Of a stretch of 64,000 nt of DNA, positions 16,743 to 25,086 are shown piece by piece. Each line of letters starts with the position of its first letter. Position 1 is the first letter of the stretch. The translations under genes were made by a program, and so were the position numbers. The notes beneath the pieces were generated by a model that saw only the letters and a program-made list of their open reading frames with translations, was not told the DNA's origin and searched no databases. Source of the stretch: Rhizobium vallis (lineage in GTDB: Bacteria > Pseudomonadota > Alphaproteobacteria > Rhizobiales > Rhizobiaceae); the NCBI RefSeq assembly GCF_003985155.1, contig NZ_ML133696.1, forward strand, positions 57,691-121,690, in the 5' to 3' direction.

Positions 16743-16785
16743 TTACAGCGTCCTTTGCGCGTCTGAAAAGACACGCGGCGCTGTA
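16743..16785. repeat. Palindromic repeat with GAAA loop (copy 1)
   Basis: TTACAGCG...GCGCGTCT, loop GAAA, AGACACGCGGCGCTGTAA. The arms pair imperfectly around a CCTTT bulge. A related copy with the same GTCCTTTG and GAAA-loop core is at 37984-38017. Confidence 0.65.
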
Positions 16786-16839
16786 AGAGCGACGGCCGCA
16801 AGGGCGCCGCGCTATTCACACCCCGCCGATATTTCGCTA

Positions 16840-16885
16840 TCCCGATGAAGGGAGAAAAACGCCTCCGCTCCCGCGGAGGTCGGGA
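16840..16885 (+). ncRNA. Structured leader upstream of fhs, candidate riboswitch
   Basis: Outer stem TCCCGA (16840-16845) pairs with TCGGGA (16880-16885); inner stem CCTCCGC (16862-16868) pairs with GCGGAGG (16873-16879) with loop TCCC. A purine-rich 16-nt strand, TGAAGGGAGAAAAACG, is left unpaired on the 5' side only, and the 3' strand abuts the GGGGAA SD of fhs. The two-helix, one-sided purine loop over an SD recalls the alphaproteobacterial THF-II (folE motif) riboswitch class. This assignment is from memory and unverified. Confidence 0.45.
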
Positions 16886-16897
16886 CGGGGAACATCC

Positions 16898-18577
16898 ATG
16901 CCATCAATCAAGTCCGATATCGAAATCGCGCGCGCTGCGGTCAAGAAACCGATCTTCGAGATCGGGGCGAAGCTCGGCATTCCGGTCGAGCATCTCGCTC
17001 CCTATGGTCACGACAAGGCGAAAGTCAGCGCCGAGTTCATCGCCGCGCAGGCAGGCAAGAAGGACGGCAAGCTGATCCTCGTCACCGCGATCAATCCGAC
17101 GCCGGCGGGCGAGGGCAAGACGACGACCACCGTCGGGCTTGGCGACGGTCTGAACCGGATCGGCAAGAAAGCCATCGTCTGCATTCGCGAGGCTTCGCTC
17201 GGCCCCTGCTTCGGCATCAAGGGCGGGGCGGCCGGCGGCGGTTATGCGCAGGTCGTGCCGATGGAAGACATCAACCTGCATTTCACCGGTGATTTCCATG
17301 CGATCACCTCGGCGCACAATCTGCTGGCGGCGATGGTCGACAATCACATCTACTGGGGCAACGAAGAGAATATCGACATCCGCCGCATCACCTGGCGGCG
17401 GGTCATGGATATGAACGACCGCGCGCTCAGAAGCATGGTCTCCTCGCTGGGCGGCATTGCCAACGGTTTTCCGCGCCAGGGCGGCTTCGACATCACCGTC
17501 GCCTCCGAAGTGATGGCGATCCTTTGCCTCGCCACCGATCTCAAGGATCTCGAGCGGCGGCTCGGCGACATCATCATCGGCTACCGCTTCGACAGGACGC
17601 CGGTGCATGCGCGTGACCTGAAAGCCGACGGCGCCATGGCCGTGCTTCTGAAGGATGCGATGCAGCCAAACCTGGTGCAGACGCTCGAGAACAATCCGGC
17701 TTTCGTGCATGGCGGCCCCTTCGCCAACATCGCCCATGGCTGCAATTCGGTGACGGCGACGAAGACGGCGCTGAAGCTCGGCGACTACGTGGTGACCGAA
17801 GCAGGCTTCGGGGCCGATCTCGGCGCCGAGAAATTTTTCGACATCAAATGCCGCAAGGCCGGGCTGAAGCCGGATGCAGCCGTCATCGTCGCGACCGTGA
17901 GAGCGCTGAAGATGAATGGCGGGGTGAGGAAGGAGGATCTCGGCACGGAGGATGTGGCGGCGCTGAAGAAGGGCTGCGCCAATCTTGGCCGGCATGTCGC
18001 CAATGTGCGCCGTTTCGGCGTGCCCGTCGTCGTTGCGATCAATCACTTCACCTCGGATACCGATGCCGAGATCGCCGCGGTGAAGGAATTCGTCTCGCGG
18101 CTCGGCGCCGAAGCGATCCTCTGCCAGCACTGGGCGAAAGGGTCGGCCGGCATCGAGGAACTGGCGCACAAGGTGGTGGAACTCGCCGAATCCGGCCAGG
18201 CGAAATTCCATCCGCTCTATGGCGATGATCTCTCTCTTTTCGAAAAGATCGAGATCGTCGCCTCGAAGATCTACCATGCCGGCGAGGTGACGGCCGACAA
18301 GGCGGTGCGCGATCAATTGCAGACATGGGAGGAGCAGGGCTACGGCAAACTACCGGTCTGCATGGCGAAGACGCAGTATTCCTTCTCCACCGATCCGAAC
18401 CTGCGCGGCGCGCCGGAAGGCCATATCGTCTCCGTGCGCGAGGTACGGCTTTCGGCCGGCGCCGGCTTCGTCGTCGCCATCACCGGCGAGATCATGACGA
18501 TGCCCGGTTTGCCGAAGTCACCATCGGCGGAACGGATTTTTTTGAATGAGCAGGGCTATATCGAGGGGCTGTTCTGA
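16898..18577 (+). CDS. fhs: Formate--tetrahydrofolate ligase
   Basis: ATP-dependent ligation of formate to tetrahydrofolate, giving 10-formyl-THF for one-carbon metabolism. At 559 residues it has the standard length. The P-loop region TPAGEGKTTTTVGLG starts near residue 68, followed by REASLGPCFGIKGGAAGGGYAQV, DINLHFTGDFHAIT, GFDITVASEVMAILCL, FANIAHGCNSV and TEAGFGADLGAEKFFDIKCR, all conserved in the family. The C-terminal MTMPGLPKSPSAE is also typical. It stands alone behind a structured leader that may sense a folate or related ligand; the last 22 bp overlap the end of the antitoxin gene opposite. Confidence 0.97.
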   Translation: MPSIKSDIEIARAAVKKPIFEIGAKLGIPVEHLAPYGHDKAKVSAEFIAAQAGKKDGKLILVTAINPTPAGEGKTTTTVGLGDGLNRIGKKAIVCIREASLGPCFGIKGGAAGGGYAQVVPMEDINLHFTGDFHAITSAHNLLAAMVDNHIYWGNEENIDIRRITWRRVMDMNDRALRSMVSSLGGIANGFPRQGGFDITVASEVMAILCLATDLKDLERRLGDIIIGYRFDRTPVHARDLKADGAMAVLLKDAMQPNLVQTLENNPAFVHGGPFANIAHGCNSVTATKTALKLGDYVVTEAGFGADLGAEKFFDIKCRKAGLKPDAAVIVATVRALKMNGGVRKEDLGTEDVAALKKGCANLGRHVANVRRFGVPVVVAINHFTSDTDAEIAAVKEFVSRLGAEAILCQHWAKGSAGIEELAHKVVELAESGQAKFHPLYGDDLSLFEKIEIVASKIYHAGEVTADKAVRDQLQTWEEQGYGKLPVCMAKTQYSFSTDPNLRGAPEGHIVSVREVRLSAGAGFVVAITGEIMTMPGLPKSPSAERIFLNEQGYIEGLF

Positions 18578-18813
18578 TCGGGCGTGCTGGCATATTGGGA
18601 CAGAACGGCGGCAACATCCTCATCGGAAGCGAAGTCGCCTTGGTCGGCTTCGCGAATAGCGGCCTCGATCTCTGAGAGCTGCCATTCCTCCCGTTCGATG
18701 AATTCTTCGATTGCCAGCGCTGCGACCTGTGCCGACGAAAGTTTTCGCCTTTCGGCAAGTCGATCCAAACGGGAAACCGTCGAGTCTTTCATCTGGAAGC
18801 TTAATAAGGCCAT
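18556..18813 (-). CDS. CopG/RHH-type antitoxin, apparently orphan
   Basis: 85-residue ribbon-helix-helix protein. The N-terminus (ALLSFQMKDSTVSRLDRLAERRKLSSAQVAALAIEEFIER) is the DNA-binding domain; the acidic tail (EWQLSEIEAAIREADQGDFA) is the toxin-wrapping part seen in ParD/RelB partners. I start at the ATG at 18813 because GGGAG lies eight bases upstream; a GTG at 18822 is possible. The expected toxin gene should follow on the minus strand, but fhs occupies that position and the two 3' ends overlap by 22 bp, so the partner is missing. Confidence 0.75.
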   Translation of the reverse strand: MALLSFQMKDSTVSRLDRLAERRKLSSAQVAALAIEEFIEREEWQLSEIEAAIREADQGDFASDEDVAAVLSQYASTPDQNSPSI

Positions 18814-18887
18814 GACAGGCACTCCCGCGAATTCAAAGTGATAGTGTGTCCTTTGGGGGCACCGCGACTACCGCGCCCTCTATGCGA

Positions 18888-18966
18888 CGTCATCCTCGGC
18901 CCTGTGCCGAGGATCTGCTGCCCTATCGGCCGAAGGCAGATGCTCGGGACAAGCCCGAGCATGACG
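18888..18966. repeat. Double-hairpin palindromic repeat
   Basis: Two perfect 9-bp hairpins, ATCCTCGGC/GCCGAGGAT (18892-18914) and ATGCTCGGG/CCCGAGCAT (18940-18962), are bounded by CGTCAT and ATGACG. This two-hairpin plan resembles rhizobial intergenic mosaic elements. The 261-bp gap 18814-19074 holds nothing else I can support. Confidence 0.6.
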
Positions 18967-19074
18967 AAAGAGGAGTTGGCGGGCTTTGCCAGCAGTCTGA
19001 CGTGTCTTTTCTGGATACGCAGTCTTCCCTCCTCGATGCCTCGATTCAAGCGCGAATCGTGAGCCACTGAAAGA

Positions 19075-20025
19075 TCAGTGGCAATAACGATAGCCGCCCT
19101 TCCTCTCGATCACGTCTAGATGGAAATGGGTTTCGTGAGCGGCGTCGCTTTCGGGGTCGAGGACGGTGGTGAAATAGAGGCAGCCGGCGGCGCTGACGGT
19201 GCGTTGGAAGGCGCCGGTGAGCGTCGGGTCCTCGCGGCGGGAGCGGACGGCGACGTCCTCACCCTTTTCGAAATGGAAGCTGGCAATGTCGATGGCATTG
19301 CCGCGGGCATGTTCGGAGATCTTGCCGGTTTCGGCACCGTTGCGCAGGCGGCACATGTAGGCCGTAGCCTGGTTGACTGATGTGATGCGGCCCTGTTCCG
19401 GCAGGGCGGCGGAGGCTGTGGGGATGACGCTCTCCTTCATCCAACGGGCAAGGGCGAGGGCGGCCGGACAGCGGATCGTCGCCTCGGGCTTAAGTTTGAT
19501 GCCGGGCAGCGGTTCGGAGACGATGATCGGCTTGTCGATGCCACAGCCATTGCCATCGTCGATGCGTGGCGTTTCCTTGAAGACGACGCCCAAGGCCTGG
19601 AGTGCGGCCGTACATTCGGCATGTGCCGCGTCGCTTTCGGGCTCGATGGTCAGGTGCTGCTCTTCCAGCGTCTGTTCGCCGGGCGGCTTATTTTCTTCCG
19701 CCGGCGCCTGCGGGCTTTCGAGGTGGCCCGGCGGCAAGGGCGGGCCTTGCATCGGCTTTGCCGGCTTGGGCTTTGCCGGTTCGGCCGGCGGTGTTGACGG
19801 TTGGTTTGCGGTCGGTGCCTCCGGCTCCTTCACATCAGGTTTCGGCTGAGGCGCGGGCACATCTGCCGGTGCAGGCGGCCCAGCCTTATCGGGAAGCGGA
19901 GTGGGGGTGGTCGTATCTTCAGCATCGGGCCGGGGTTGAGGCAGAGGACCGTGCGGGGGCAGGCGGGCGCCGGCAAGAAAGGCGGTAGCGGCGAGAAGAA
20001 TCGCCAGTATCGAAAGTTTTCTCAA
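19075..20025 (-). CDS. Extensin-like C-terminal domain protein, Pro-rich and exported
   Basis: 316 residues. A Sec signal (LSILAILLAATAFLAGA) leads into a long low-complexity Pro/Lys/Glu linker (about 24-125), then a C-terminal extensin-like domain beginning AECTAALQALGVVF. That domain has the paired cysteines (GNGCGIDKP, RCPAALALARW, YMCRLRN), SEHARGNAIDIASFHF and a final HETHFHLDVIERKG. The His-x6-Asp and HxH pattern matches the zinc-dependent LAS peptidase group, suggesting a cell-wall hydrolase; the linker would span the periplasm. Convergent to no gene; about 240 bp from the antitoxin. Confidence 0.85.
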   Translation of the reverse strand: MRKLSILAILLAATAFLAGARLPPHGPLPQPRPDAEDTTTPTPLPDKAGPPAPADVPAPQPKPDVKEPEAPTANQPSTPPAEPAKPKPAKPMQGPPLPPGHLESPQAPAEENKPPGEQTLEEQHLTIEPESDAAHAECTAALQALGVVFKETPRIDDGNGCGIDKPIIVSEPLPGIKLKPEATIRCPAALALARWMKESVIPTASAALPEQGRITSVNQATAYMCRLRNGAETGKISEHARGNAIDIASFHFEKGEDVAVRSRREDPTLTGAFQRTVSAAGCLYFTTVLDPESDAAHETHFHLDVIERKGGYRYCH

Positions 20026-20115
20026 CGCATCCGAATCCCTGATCGATGGGAAGGGATAACGCGCGAGGGCGGATTTCGTTGCAATTGCGCAACGTCCGGG
20101 AAGATCGCTAAAACT

Positions 20116-20130
20116 TGATATTATTATTCA
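20116..20130. promoter_or_regulatory. IRO-type iron-responsive box (TGA-N9-TCA)
   Basis: TGATATTATTATTCA fits TGA-N9-TCA, the pattern described for RirA-controlled promoters in Rhizobium, and extends to TTGA/TCAA. It sits about 165 bp upstream of the TonB receptor start and 20 bp before a good -35 element. Repression by iron through RirA is inferred. Confidence 0.6.
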
Positions 20131-20150
20131 ACATAAACCGGCGGATTATG

Positions 20151-20179
20151 TTGACAATTATGCTCATGTTTTTTATGCG
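20151..20179 (+). promoter_or_regulatory. Putative promoter of the TonB receptor gene
   Basis: TTGACA at 20151-20156, 17-bp spacer, TATGCG at 20174-20179. The -35 is perfect and the -10 moderate. It lies just downstream of the IRO-type box. Confidence 0.45.
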
Positions 20180-20294
20180 GCGAAAAGAAGGCGAAATTTC
20201 CGCTTCGCCTTTATCCGTAAAAGCCCAGCCAGCCCCTCGAGCGTTCGACGCGCCACGACCAGCCAGCCCGGTAATCATCATGAGAGGGTAGGTT

Positions 20295-22529
20295 ATGATC
20301 GTCCGGCATTGGCGCTCGGTTTTAATGGTCTGCACGGCAGCCGCAGTTGTTCTTCCTGTTTCGCAGTCTTTCGCGCAGAGCGCTCCGGCAACCACGCCGC
20401 AAGCGACGGCCGAGGATAGCGCCGTGCTGCAGAAGATCGTCGTCAAGGGCAAACGCGTGGCGCCGGGCAGCGTCGCCGATACGCCGCTTGCGACCGAGAT
20501 TACCAAGAAGCAGTTGGAAGAGAAGCAGGTCACCAGCTACGACGATATCGGCCGCAGCGTCGATGCGAGCGTGAACTATTCGCGCGCCGACTCGGGCTTC
20601 AATCTGCGCGGCCTTTCCGGTTCCCGCATCCTGACCACCATCGACGGCATTCCGATCCCCTATATTTCGAACAGCTCGCGCCAGGGTGCTTTCGCGCCGG
20701 CTAACGCCAATGGCGGCGGCGATACTTTCGATTTCGACTCGCTCTCCTCGCTCGATATCGTGCGCGGCGCGGATTCGAGCAAGGGTGGTTCGGGCATGCT
20801 CGGCGGCGCCATCGTTCTCAATACGCTGGAGCCGGAGGATCTTATTCCCGAAGGCCGGGATTGGGGCGCGATCGTCAAGTCGACCTATGACAGCGAAGAC
20901 CGCAGCATTTCCGGCTCGGCCGCCGCCGCCAAAAAGATCGGCAATACGTCGATCCTGTTTCAGGGCGGCTACCGCAAGGGCCATGAACGCGACAATATGG
21001 GCGACAATGACGGCTACGGCCGTGCTCGCACCGAGGCGGATCCCGCCGATTTCGACCAGCACAACCTGCTCTTCAAGCTGCGCCAGGACCTGGAGGGCGG
21101 CCATCGCATCGGCCTGACGGCGGAACGTTTCCGCCGCGATCTCAATACCGATCTGCGCGAGCTCCAGGGCGGCACCACGCCCCGCAACTACCTGATCAAC
21201 AACTATGACGGCCGCGAGCAGCGCGACCGCGACCGTGTTTCACTCGATTACGATTATGAGGCACAGTCTTCCGACTCGTTCTTCAGCAGTGCCCGGGCCA
21301 CGCTCTATTGGCTGGATCTGAAGAAGGAAGCCGGCAGTCATGGCCGCACGACCGCCAACGTGCCCTATGGTCGCAACAACGAGATCGAGAACGAAACCTG
21401 GGGCTTCAGCGGCACGGCGACGAAGGATTTTGAATATTCCGGTCTCAGCCACTCCGTTCGCCTTGGCCTCGATGTCGGCGTTTCCAACTGGAGCCAGTTT
21501 AGCTCGGCGCTTTGCCCGACGCCGACGACCTGCCCGGCACTGAACAATCAGGCAGAGGTGCCTGATGTCGACAGCCAGAATCTTGCGCTGACCTTCGAAG
21601 ACAAGATCGAAATCGGCAATACCGGCTTTGCGCTGACACCCGGCTTCCGCTTCGACTGGTTTAACTACGATCCCTCGGCCGGCGGCGGTTTTGCAACCAA
21701 TACCGGGCTTTCCCGCTTCGGCGATCTCCGCGACCGGACGGAAGCCGCCATCTCGCCGAAGATCCTTGCGACATACGACCTGACGCCTGACGTGCAGCTT
21801 TACGCACAGCTGGCCGTCGGCTTCCGTGCACCCACCGTGGACGAACTCTACAGCCGTTTCTACAATCCAACGGGTCGTTATGCCCAGCTTGGCAATCCCA
21901 ATCTGGAACCGGAAATCGGCCGCGGCGTCGAGATCGGCGCCAATTTCGATACGGGCGATTTTACCGGCAGGGTCGCGGCTTTCCACACCCGCTACCAGAA
22001 CTTCATCGAGACGGTGACGAGCGTCGATGCGACAGGCTTCACGACGTTCAATTACACGAACGTCTCAGCCGCCACGATTTCGGGTATTGAAGCAAGCGCA
22101 GCCAAGACGTTCAACAACGGCATCAACCTGCATGCGTCGCTTGCCTATGCCTATGGCCGCAACGAAGACACAGACAAATACTTGCGGTCGGTGGCCCCCT
22201 TCAAGGCGATCGTTGGCGGCGGTTGGAGCAACGACAATTTCGGCTTCGACCTCTCCTCGACGCTTTCGGCTGGCATGCCCGACGACGACTCCACCACGAC
22301 CTTCGATGCGCCGGGTTATGGCATCGTCGACCTGGCCGGTTGGTGGACGCCGCAACAGGCGCCGGGGTTGCGCGTGCAGGCTGGAGTCTACAACGTCTTC
22401 GACCAGGAATATTTCAATGCGCTGGCCGTGCGCGACGTCAACCTGACTTCGTTGACCGCGTCCCAGCCGCGCGAGTGGTATTCCGAGCCGGGCCGCACAT
22501 TCAAGGTCTCGATCACCAAGACCTTCTGA
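20295..22529 (+). CDS. TonB-dependent outer-membrane receptor, heme/hemoglobin type
   Basis: 744 residues. Signal peptide to about SFAQS; a TonB-box-like segment (LQKIVVKGKR), a plug domain (NLRGLSGSRILTTIDGIPIPY, DIVRGADSSKGGSGMLGGAI) and a 22-strand barrel ending in FKVSITKTF with terminal Phe. The barrel contains FRAP (VGFRAPTVDELY) and NPNL (GNPNLEPEIGRG), the pair that marks heme receptors such as HmuR/ShmR. The IRO box upstream supports iron control. No ABC uptake genes are adjacent, so periplasmic transport of heme must use genes elsewhere. The 3' end is a strong terminator. Confidence 0.9.
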   Translation: MIVRHWRSVLMVCTAAAVVLPVSQSFAQSAPATTPQATAEDSAVLQKIVVKGKRVAPGSVADTPLATEITKKQLEEKQVTSYDDIGRSVDASVNYSRADSGFNLRGLSGSRILTTIDGIPIPYISNSSRQGAFAPANANGGGDTFDFDSLSSLDIVRGADSSKGGSGMLGGAIVLNTLEPEDLIPEGRDWGAIVKSTYDSEDRSISGSAAAAKKIGNTSILFQGGYRKGHERDNMGDNDGYGRARTEADPADFDQHNLLFKLRQDLEGGHRIGLTAERFRRDLNTDLRELQGGTTPRNYLINNYDGREQRDRDRVSLDYDYEAQSSDSFFSSARATLYWLDLKKEAGSHGRTTANVPYGRNNEIENETWGFSGTATKDFEYSGLSHSVRLGLDVGVSNWSQFSSALCPTPTTCPALNNQAEVPDVDSQNLALTFEDKIEIGNTGFALTPGFRFDWFNYDPSAGGGFATNTGLSRFGDLRDRTEAAISPKILATYDLTPDVQLYAQLAVGFRAPTVDELYSRFYNPTGRYAQLGNPNLEPEIGRGVEIGANFDTGDFTGRVAAFHTRYQNFIETVTSVDATGFTTFNYTNVSAATISGIEASAAKTFNNGINLHASLAYAYGRNEDTDKYLRSVAPFKAIVGGGWSNDNFGFDLSSTLSAGMPDDDSTTTFDAPGYGIVDLAGWWTPQQAPGLRVQAGVYNVFDQEYFNALAVRDVNLTSLTASQPREWYSEPGRTFKVSITKTF

Positions 22530-22557
22530 GTGCCGATCACATCTTCAATGCTGGGGA

Positions 22558-22583
22558 AGGGCGGCTTTCGGGCCGCCTTTTCA
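22558..22583 (+). terminator. Rho-independent terminator of the TonB receptor gene
   Basis: AAGGCGGC (22558-22565) pairs with GCCGCCTT (22572-22579) around TTTCGG, followed by a short T run. It lies 29 bp after the stop codon. Confidence 0.85.
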
Positions 22584-22635
22584 TTCCCGCAATCGCCTCT
22601 TGCACGACGGCTGATCTCAGGCTAACAATTTTCCC

Positions 22636-22680
22636 ATGATCACGTCCTTGAACATTGCAGTTTGGTGGTGGGCTCGCTAA
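22636..22680 (+). CDS. trpL: trp leader peptide (14 aa, three consecutive Trp codons)
   Basis: The 14-codon reading frame encodes MITSLNIAVWWWAR, with TGG TGG TGG at 22663-22671. It precedes a terminator hairpin and the trpE(G) gene by 116 bp. Ribosome stalling at the Trp codons when tryptophanyl-tRNA is scarce would allow the antiterminator to form. Attenuation of trpE(G) is established in Sinorhizobium, so function here is a confident inference. Too short to be found by ordinary gene finders. Confidence 0.9.
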   Translation: MITSLNIAVWWWAR

Positions 22681-22754
22681 GGCGGCCTCGACCAATCGTG
22701 TCCAAAGACGACGACGAGTGAGCCGCCCGAAACTTCGAGGCGGCTTTTTTGTTT
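22681..22754 (+). promoter_or_regulatory. trpE(G) attenuator
   Basis: AGCCGCC (22721-22727) pairs with GGCGGCT (22739-22745), followed by TTTTTTGTTT: a classic intrinsic terminator. The competing antiterminator is GGCGGC at 22681-22686, directly after the leader stop, which can pair with GCCGCC at 22722-22727. The two structures are mutually exclusive, as attenuation requires. Confidence 0.88.
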
Positions 22755-22795
22755 ATCGCCGCCTGTCGTCCGGGCCCCGATAATGGAGTGGAACA

Positions 22796-24985
22796 ATGGT
22801 AACGATCCTGCGGGATGATGGTGCGGAAATCTACGAGACCAAGGGCGGCATCACTGTCACCCGGCAGCGGCGGGCGATCCCCTATGCCGATGCGGTCTCT
22901 TCCTATATCGACAAGCTCGACGAGCGCCGCGGCGCGGTCTTCTCGTCGAACTACGAATATCCGGGCCGTTATACACGTTGGGATACCGCCGTCGTCGATC
23001 CGCCGCTCGGCATCTCCTCCTTCGGGCGCGACGTCTGGATCGAGGCCTATAACGAGCGCGGCGAGGTCATCCTCGGCTTTGTGGCCGAGCGGCTGAAGAC
23101 TGTGCCCGAACTCGTGCTCGGCGCCTCCACCGCCCGTCGGCTCGATCTCTCCGTCAAGGCGCCGGACCGGGTGTTCACCGAGGAAGAGCGCTCGAAGATG
23201 CCGACGGTTTTCACCGTGCTGCGCGCCGTCACCGATCTCTTCTATTCGCAGGCGGATGCAAGCCTCGGGCTCTACGGCGCCTTCGGCTACGATATCGCTT
23301 TCCAGTTCGATGCGATCGATCTGAAGCTGACGCGGCCCTCCGACCAGCGCGACATGGTGCTCTATCTGCCTGACGAGATTCTCGTCGTCGACAACTACGC
23401 CGCCAAGGCCTGGATCGACCGCTACGATTTCGAGAAGGGCGGCCTCTCGACCGAAGGCAAGGCCGGGGATATCGCGGCTGAGCCCTTCAAGCATACCGAT
23501 ACCATTCCGCCGAAGAGCGACCACCGGCCTGGCGAATATGCCGAACTCGTCGTCAAGGCGAAGGAAAGCTTCCGCAAGGGTGATCTCTTCGAAGTCGTGC
23601 CCGGGCAGAAGTTCATGGAGCGGTGCGAAAGCAAGCCTTCCGACATTTCCAGGCGGCTGAAGGCGATCAATCCGTCGCCCTATTCCTTCTTCATCAATCT
23701 CGGCAATCAGGAATACCTGGTCGGCGCCTCGCCGGAAATGTTCGTGCGCGTGTCGGGACGGCGCATCGAGACCTGCCCGATCTCGGGCACGATCAAGCGC
23801 GGCGACGATCCGATCGCCGACAGCGAGCAGATCCTGAAACTGCTGAACTCCAAGAAGGACGAATCCGAGCTCACCATGTGCTCGGACGTCGACCGGAACG
23901 ACAAGAGCCGTGTGTGCGAACCGGGCTCTGTCAAGGTGATCGGCCGCCGGCAGATCGAGATGTATTCGCGCCTCATTCACACGGTCGACCATATCGAGGG
24001 GCGGCTGCGCGACGACATGGACGCCTTCGACGGATTCCTCAGCCACGCCTGGGCGGTCACCGTCACCGGCGCGCCGAAGCTCTGGGCGATGCGCTTCATC
24101 GAGAGCCGTGAAAAGAGCCCGCGCGCCTGGTATGGTGGGGCGATCGGCATGGTCGGCTTCAACGGCGATATGAACACCGGCCTGACGTTGCGCACCGTGC
24201 GCATCAAGGACGGCATTGCCGAGGTGCGCGCCGGCGCGACGCTGCTGAATGATTCCATTCCAGAGGAAGAAGAAGCCGAAACCGAACTGAAGGCCTCTGC
24301 CATGCTTTCCGCCATCCGAGACGCCAAGACCGGCAATTCCGGCAAGGTCCAGCGCGACGTCGCAAGCGTCGGCAAGGGTGTCAACATCCTGCTCGTCGAC
24401 CACGAGGACAGCTTCGTCCACACGCTTGCCAATTATTTCCGCCAGACGGGGGCAACGGTTTCGACCGTGCGCACGCCGGTGCCGGAGGAAATCTTCGACC
24501 GGCTGAACCCTGATCTCGTCGTGCTGTCGCCCGGGCCTGGAACGCCGAAGGATTTCGACTGCAAGGCGACGATCAAGAAGGCGCGGGCGCGCAACCTGCC
24601 GATCTTCGGCGTCTGCCTCGGTCTGCAGGCGCTGGCCGAAGCCTATGGCGGGGAATTGCGCCACCTGGCGCTGCCGATGCACGGCAAACCCTCGCGCATC
24701 CGCGTGCTGGAACCGGGCATCGTCTTCTCCGGCCTGTCGAAAGAGGTCACGGTCGGCCGCTACCACTCGATCTTCGCCGATCCCTCGACCTTGCCGCGTG
24801 AGTTCATCATCACGGCCGAAAGCGAGGACGGCACGATCATGGGCATCGAACACGCCAAGGAGCCGATCGCCGCGGTGCAGTTCCATCCGGAATCGATCAT
24901 GACGCTTGGCGGCGATGCCGGCATGCGGATGATCGAGAACGTCGTGGCGCATCTGGCGCGCAGGGTGAAGACCAAGGCTGCTTGA
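22796..24985 (+). CDS. trpE: Fused anthranilate synthase TrpE(G)
   Basis: 729 residues combining the chorismate-using component (about 1-510) and the glutamine amidotransferase (about 525-729), a fusion typical of Rhizobiales. Component I shows PSPYSFFINLG, GASPEMFVRVSGRRIETCPI, SGTIKRG, MCSDVDRNDKSRVC and GFNGDMNTGLTLRT. The amidotransferase has LLVDHEDSFVHTLANYF, VVLSPGPGTP, FGVCLGLQALAEAYGG with the nucleophile Cys607, and FHPESIMT with the catalytic His/Glu pair. It catalyses the first step of tryptophan synthesis and is controlled by the leader just upstream. The next genes follow on the same strand after a palindromic hairpin. Confidence 0.97.
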   Translation: MVTILRDDGAEIYETKGGITVTRQRRAIPYADAVSSYIDKLDERRGAVFSSNYEYPGRYTRWDTAVVDPPLGISSFGRDVWIEAYNERGEVILGFVAERLKTVPELVLGASTARRLDLSVKAPDRVFTEEERSKMPTVFTVLRAVTDLFYSQADASLGLYGAFGYDIAFQFDAIDLKLTRPSDQRDMVLYLPDEILVVDNYAAKAWIDRYDFEKGGLSTEGKAGDIAAEPFKHTDTIPPKSDHRPGEYAELVVKAKESFRKGDLFEVVPGQKFMERCESKPSDISRRLKAINPSPYSFFINLGNQEYLVGASPEMFVRVSGRRIETCPISGTIKRGDDPIADSEQILKLLNSKKDESELTMCSDVDRNDKSRVCEPGSVKVIGRRQIEMYSRLIHTVDHIEGRLRDDMDAFDGFLSHAWAVTVTGAPKLWAMRFIESREKSPRAWYGGAIGMVGFNGDMNTGLTLRTVRIKDGIAEVRAGATLLNDSIPEEEEAETELKASAMLSAIRDAKTGNSGKVQRDVASVGKGVNILLVDHEDSFVHTLANYFRQTGATVSTVRTPVPEEIFDRLNPDLVVLSPGPGTPKDFDCKATIKKARARNLPIFGVCLGLQALAEAYGGELRHLALPMHGKPSRIRVLEPGIVFSGLSKEVTVGRYHSIFADPSTLPREFIITAESEDGTIMGIEHAKEPIAAVQFHPESIMTLGGDAGMRMIENVVAHLARRVKTKAA

Positions 24986-24992
24986 TGCAGTT

Positions 24993-25029
24993 CCCTCTCG
25001 CCCCTTTTCCGTGCGGGAAGGGGCGAGGG
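24993..25029. repeat. GC-rich hairpin after trpE(G)
   Basis: CCCTCTCGCCCCTT (24993-25006) pairs with AAGGGGCGAGGG (25018-25029), with a two-base bulge, around TTCCGTGCGGG. It begins 8 bp after the trpE(G) stop, so it may serve as its transcript end, but no U tract follows. The sequence resembles rhizobial intergenic palindromes. Confidence 0.5.
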
Positions 25030-25086
25030 TTGACTCTATCAGGCAAATCAGAACATTTCCGGAACGATCAACCGGGATGTATCGCC

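Noticed and set aside
22640..24952. Long minus-strand open frame (770 codons) opposite trpE(G)
   Set aside because: Complementary shadow of the fused anthranilate synthase; it would also run through the trp attenuator.
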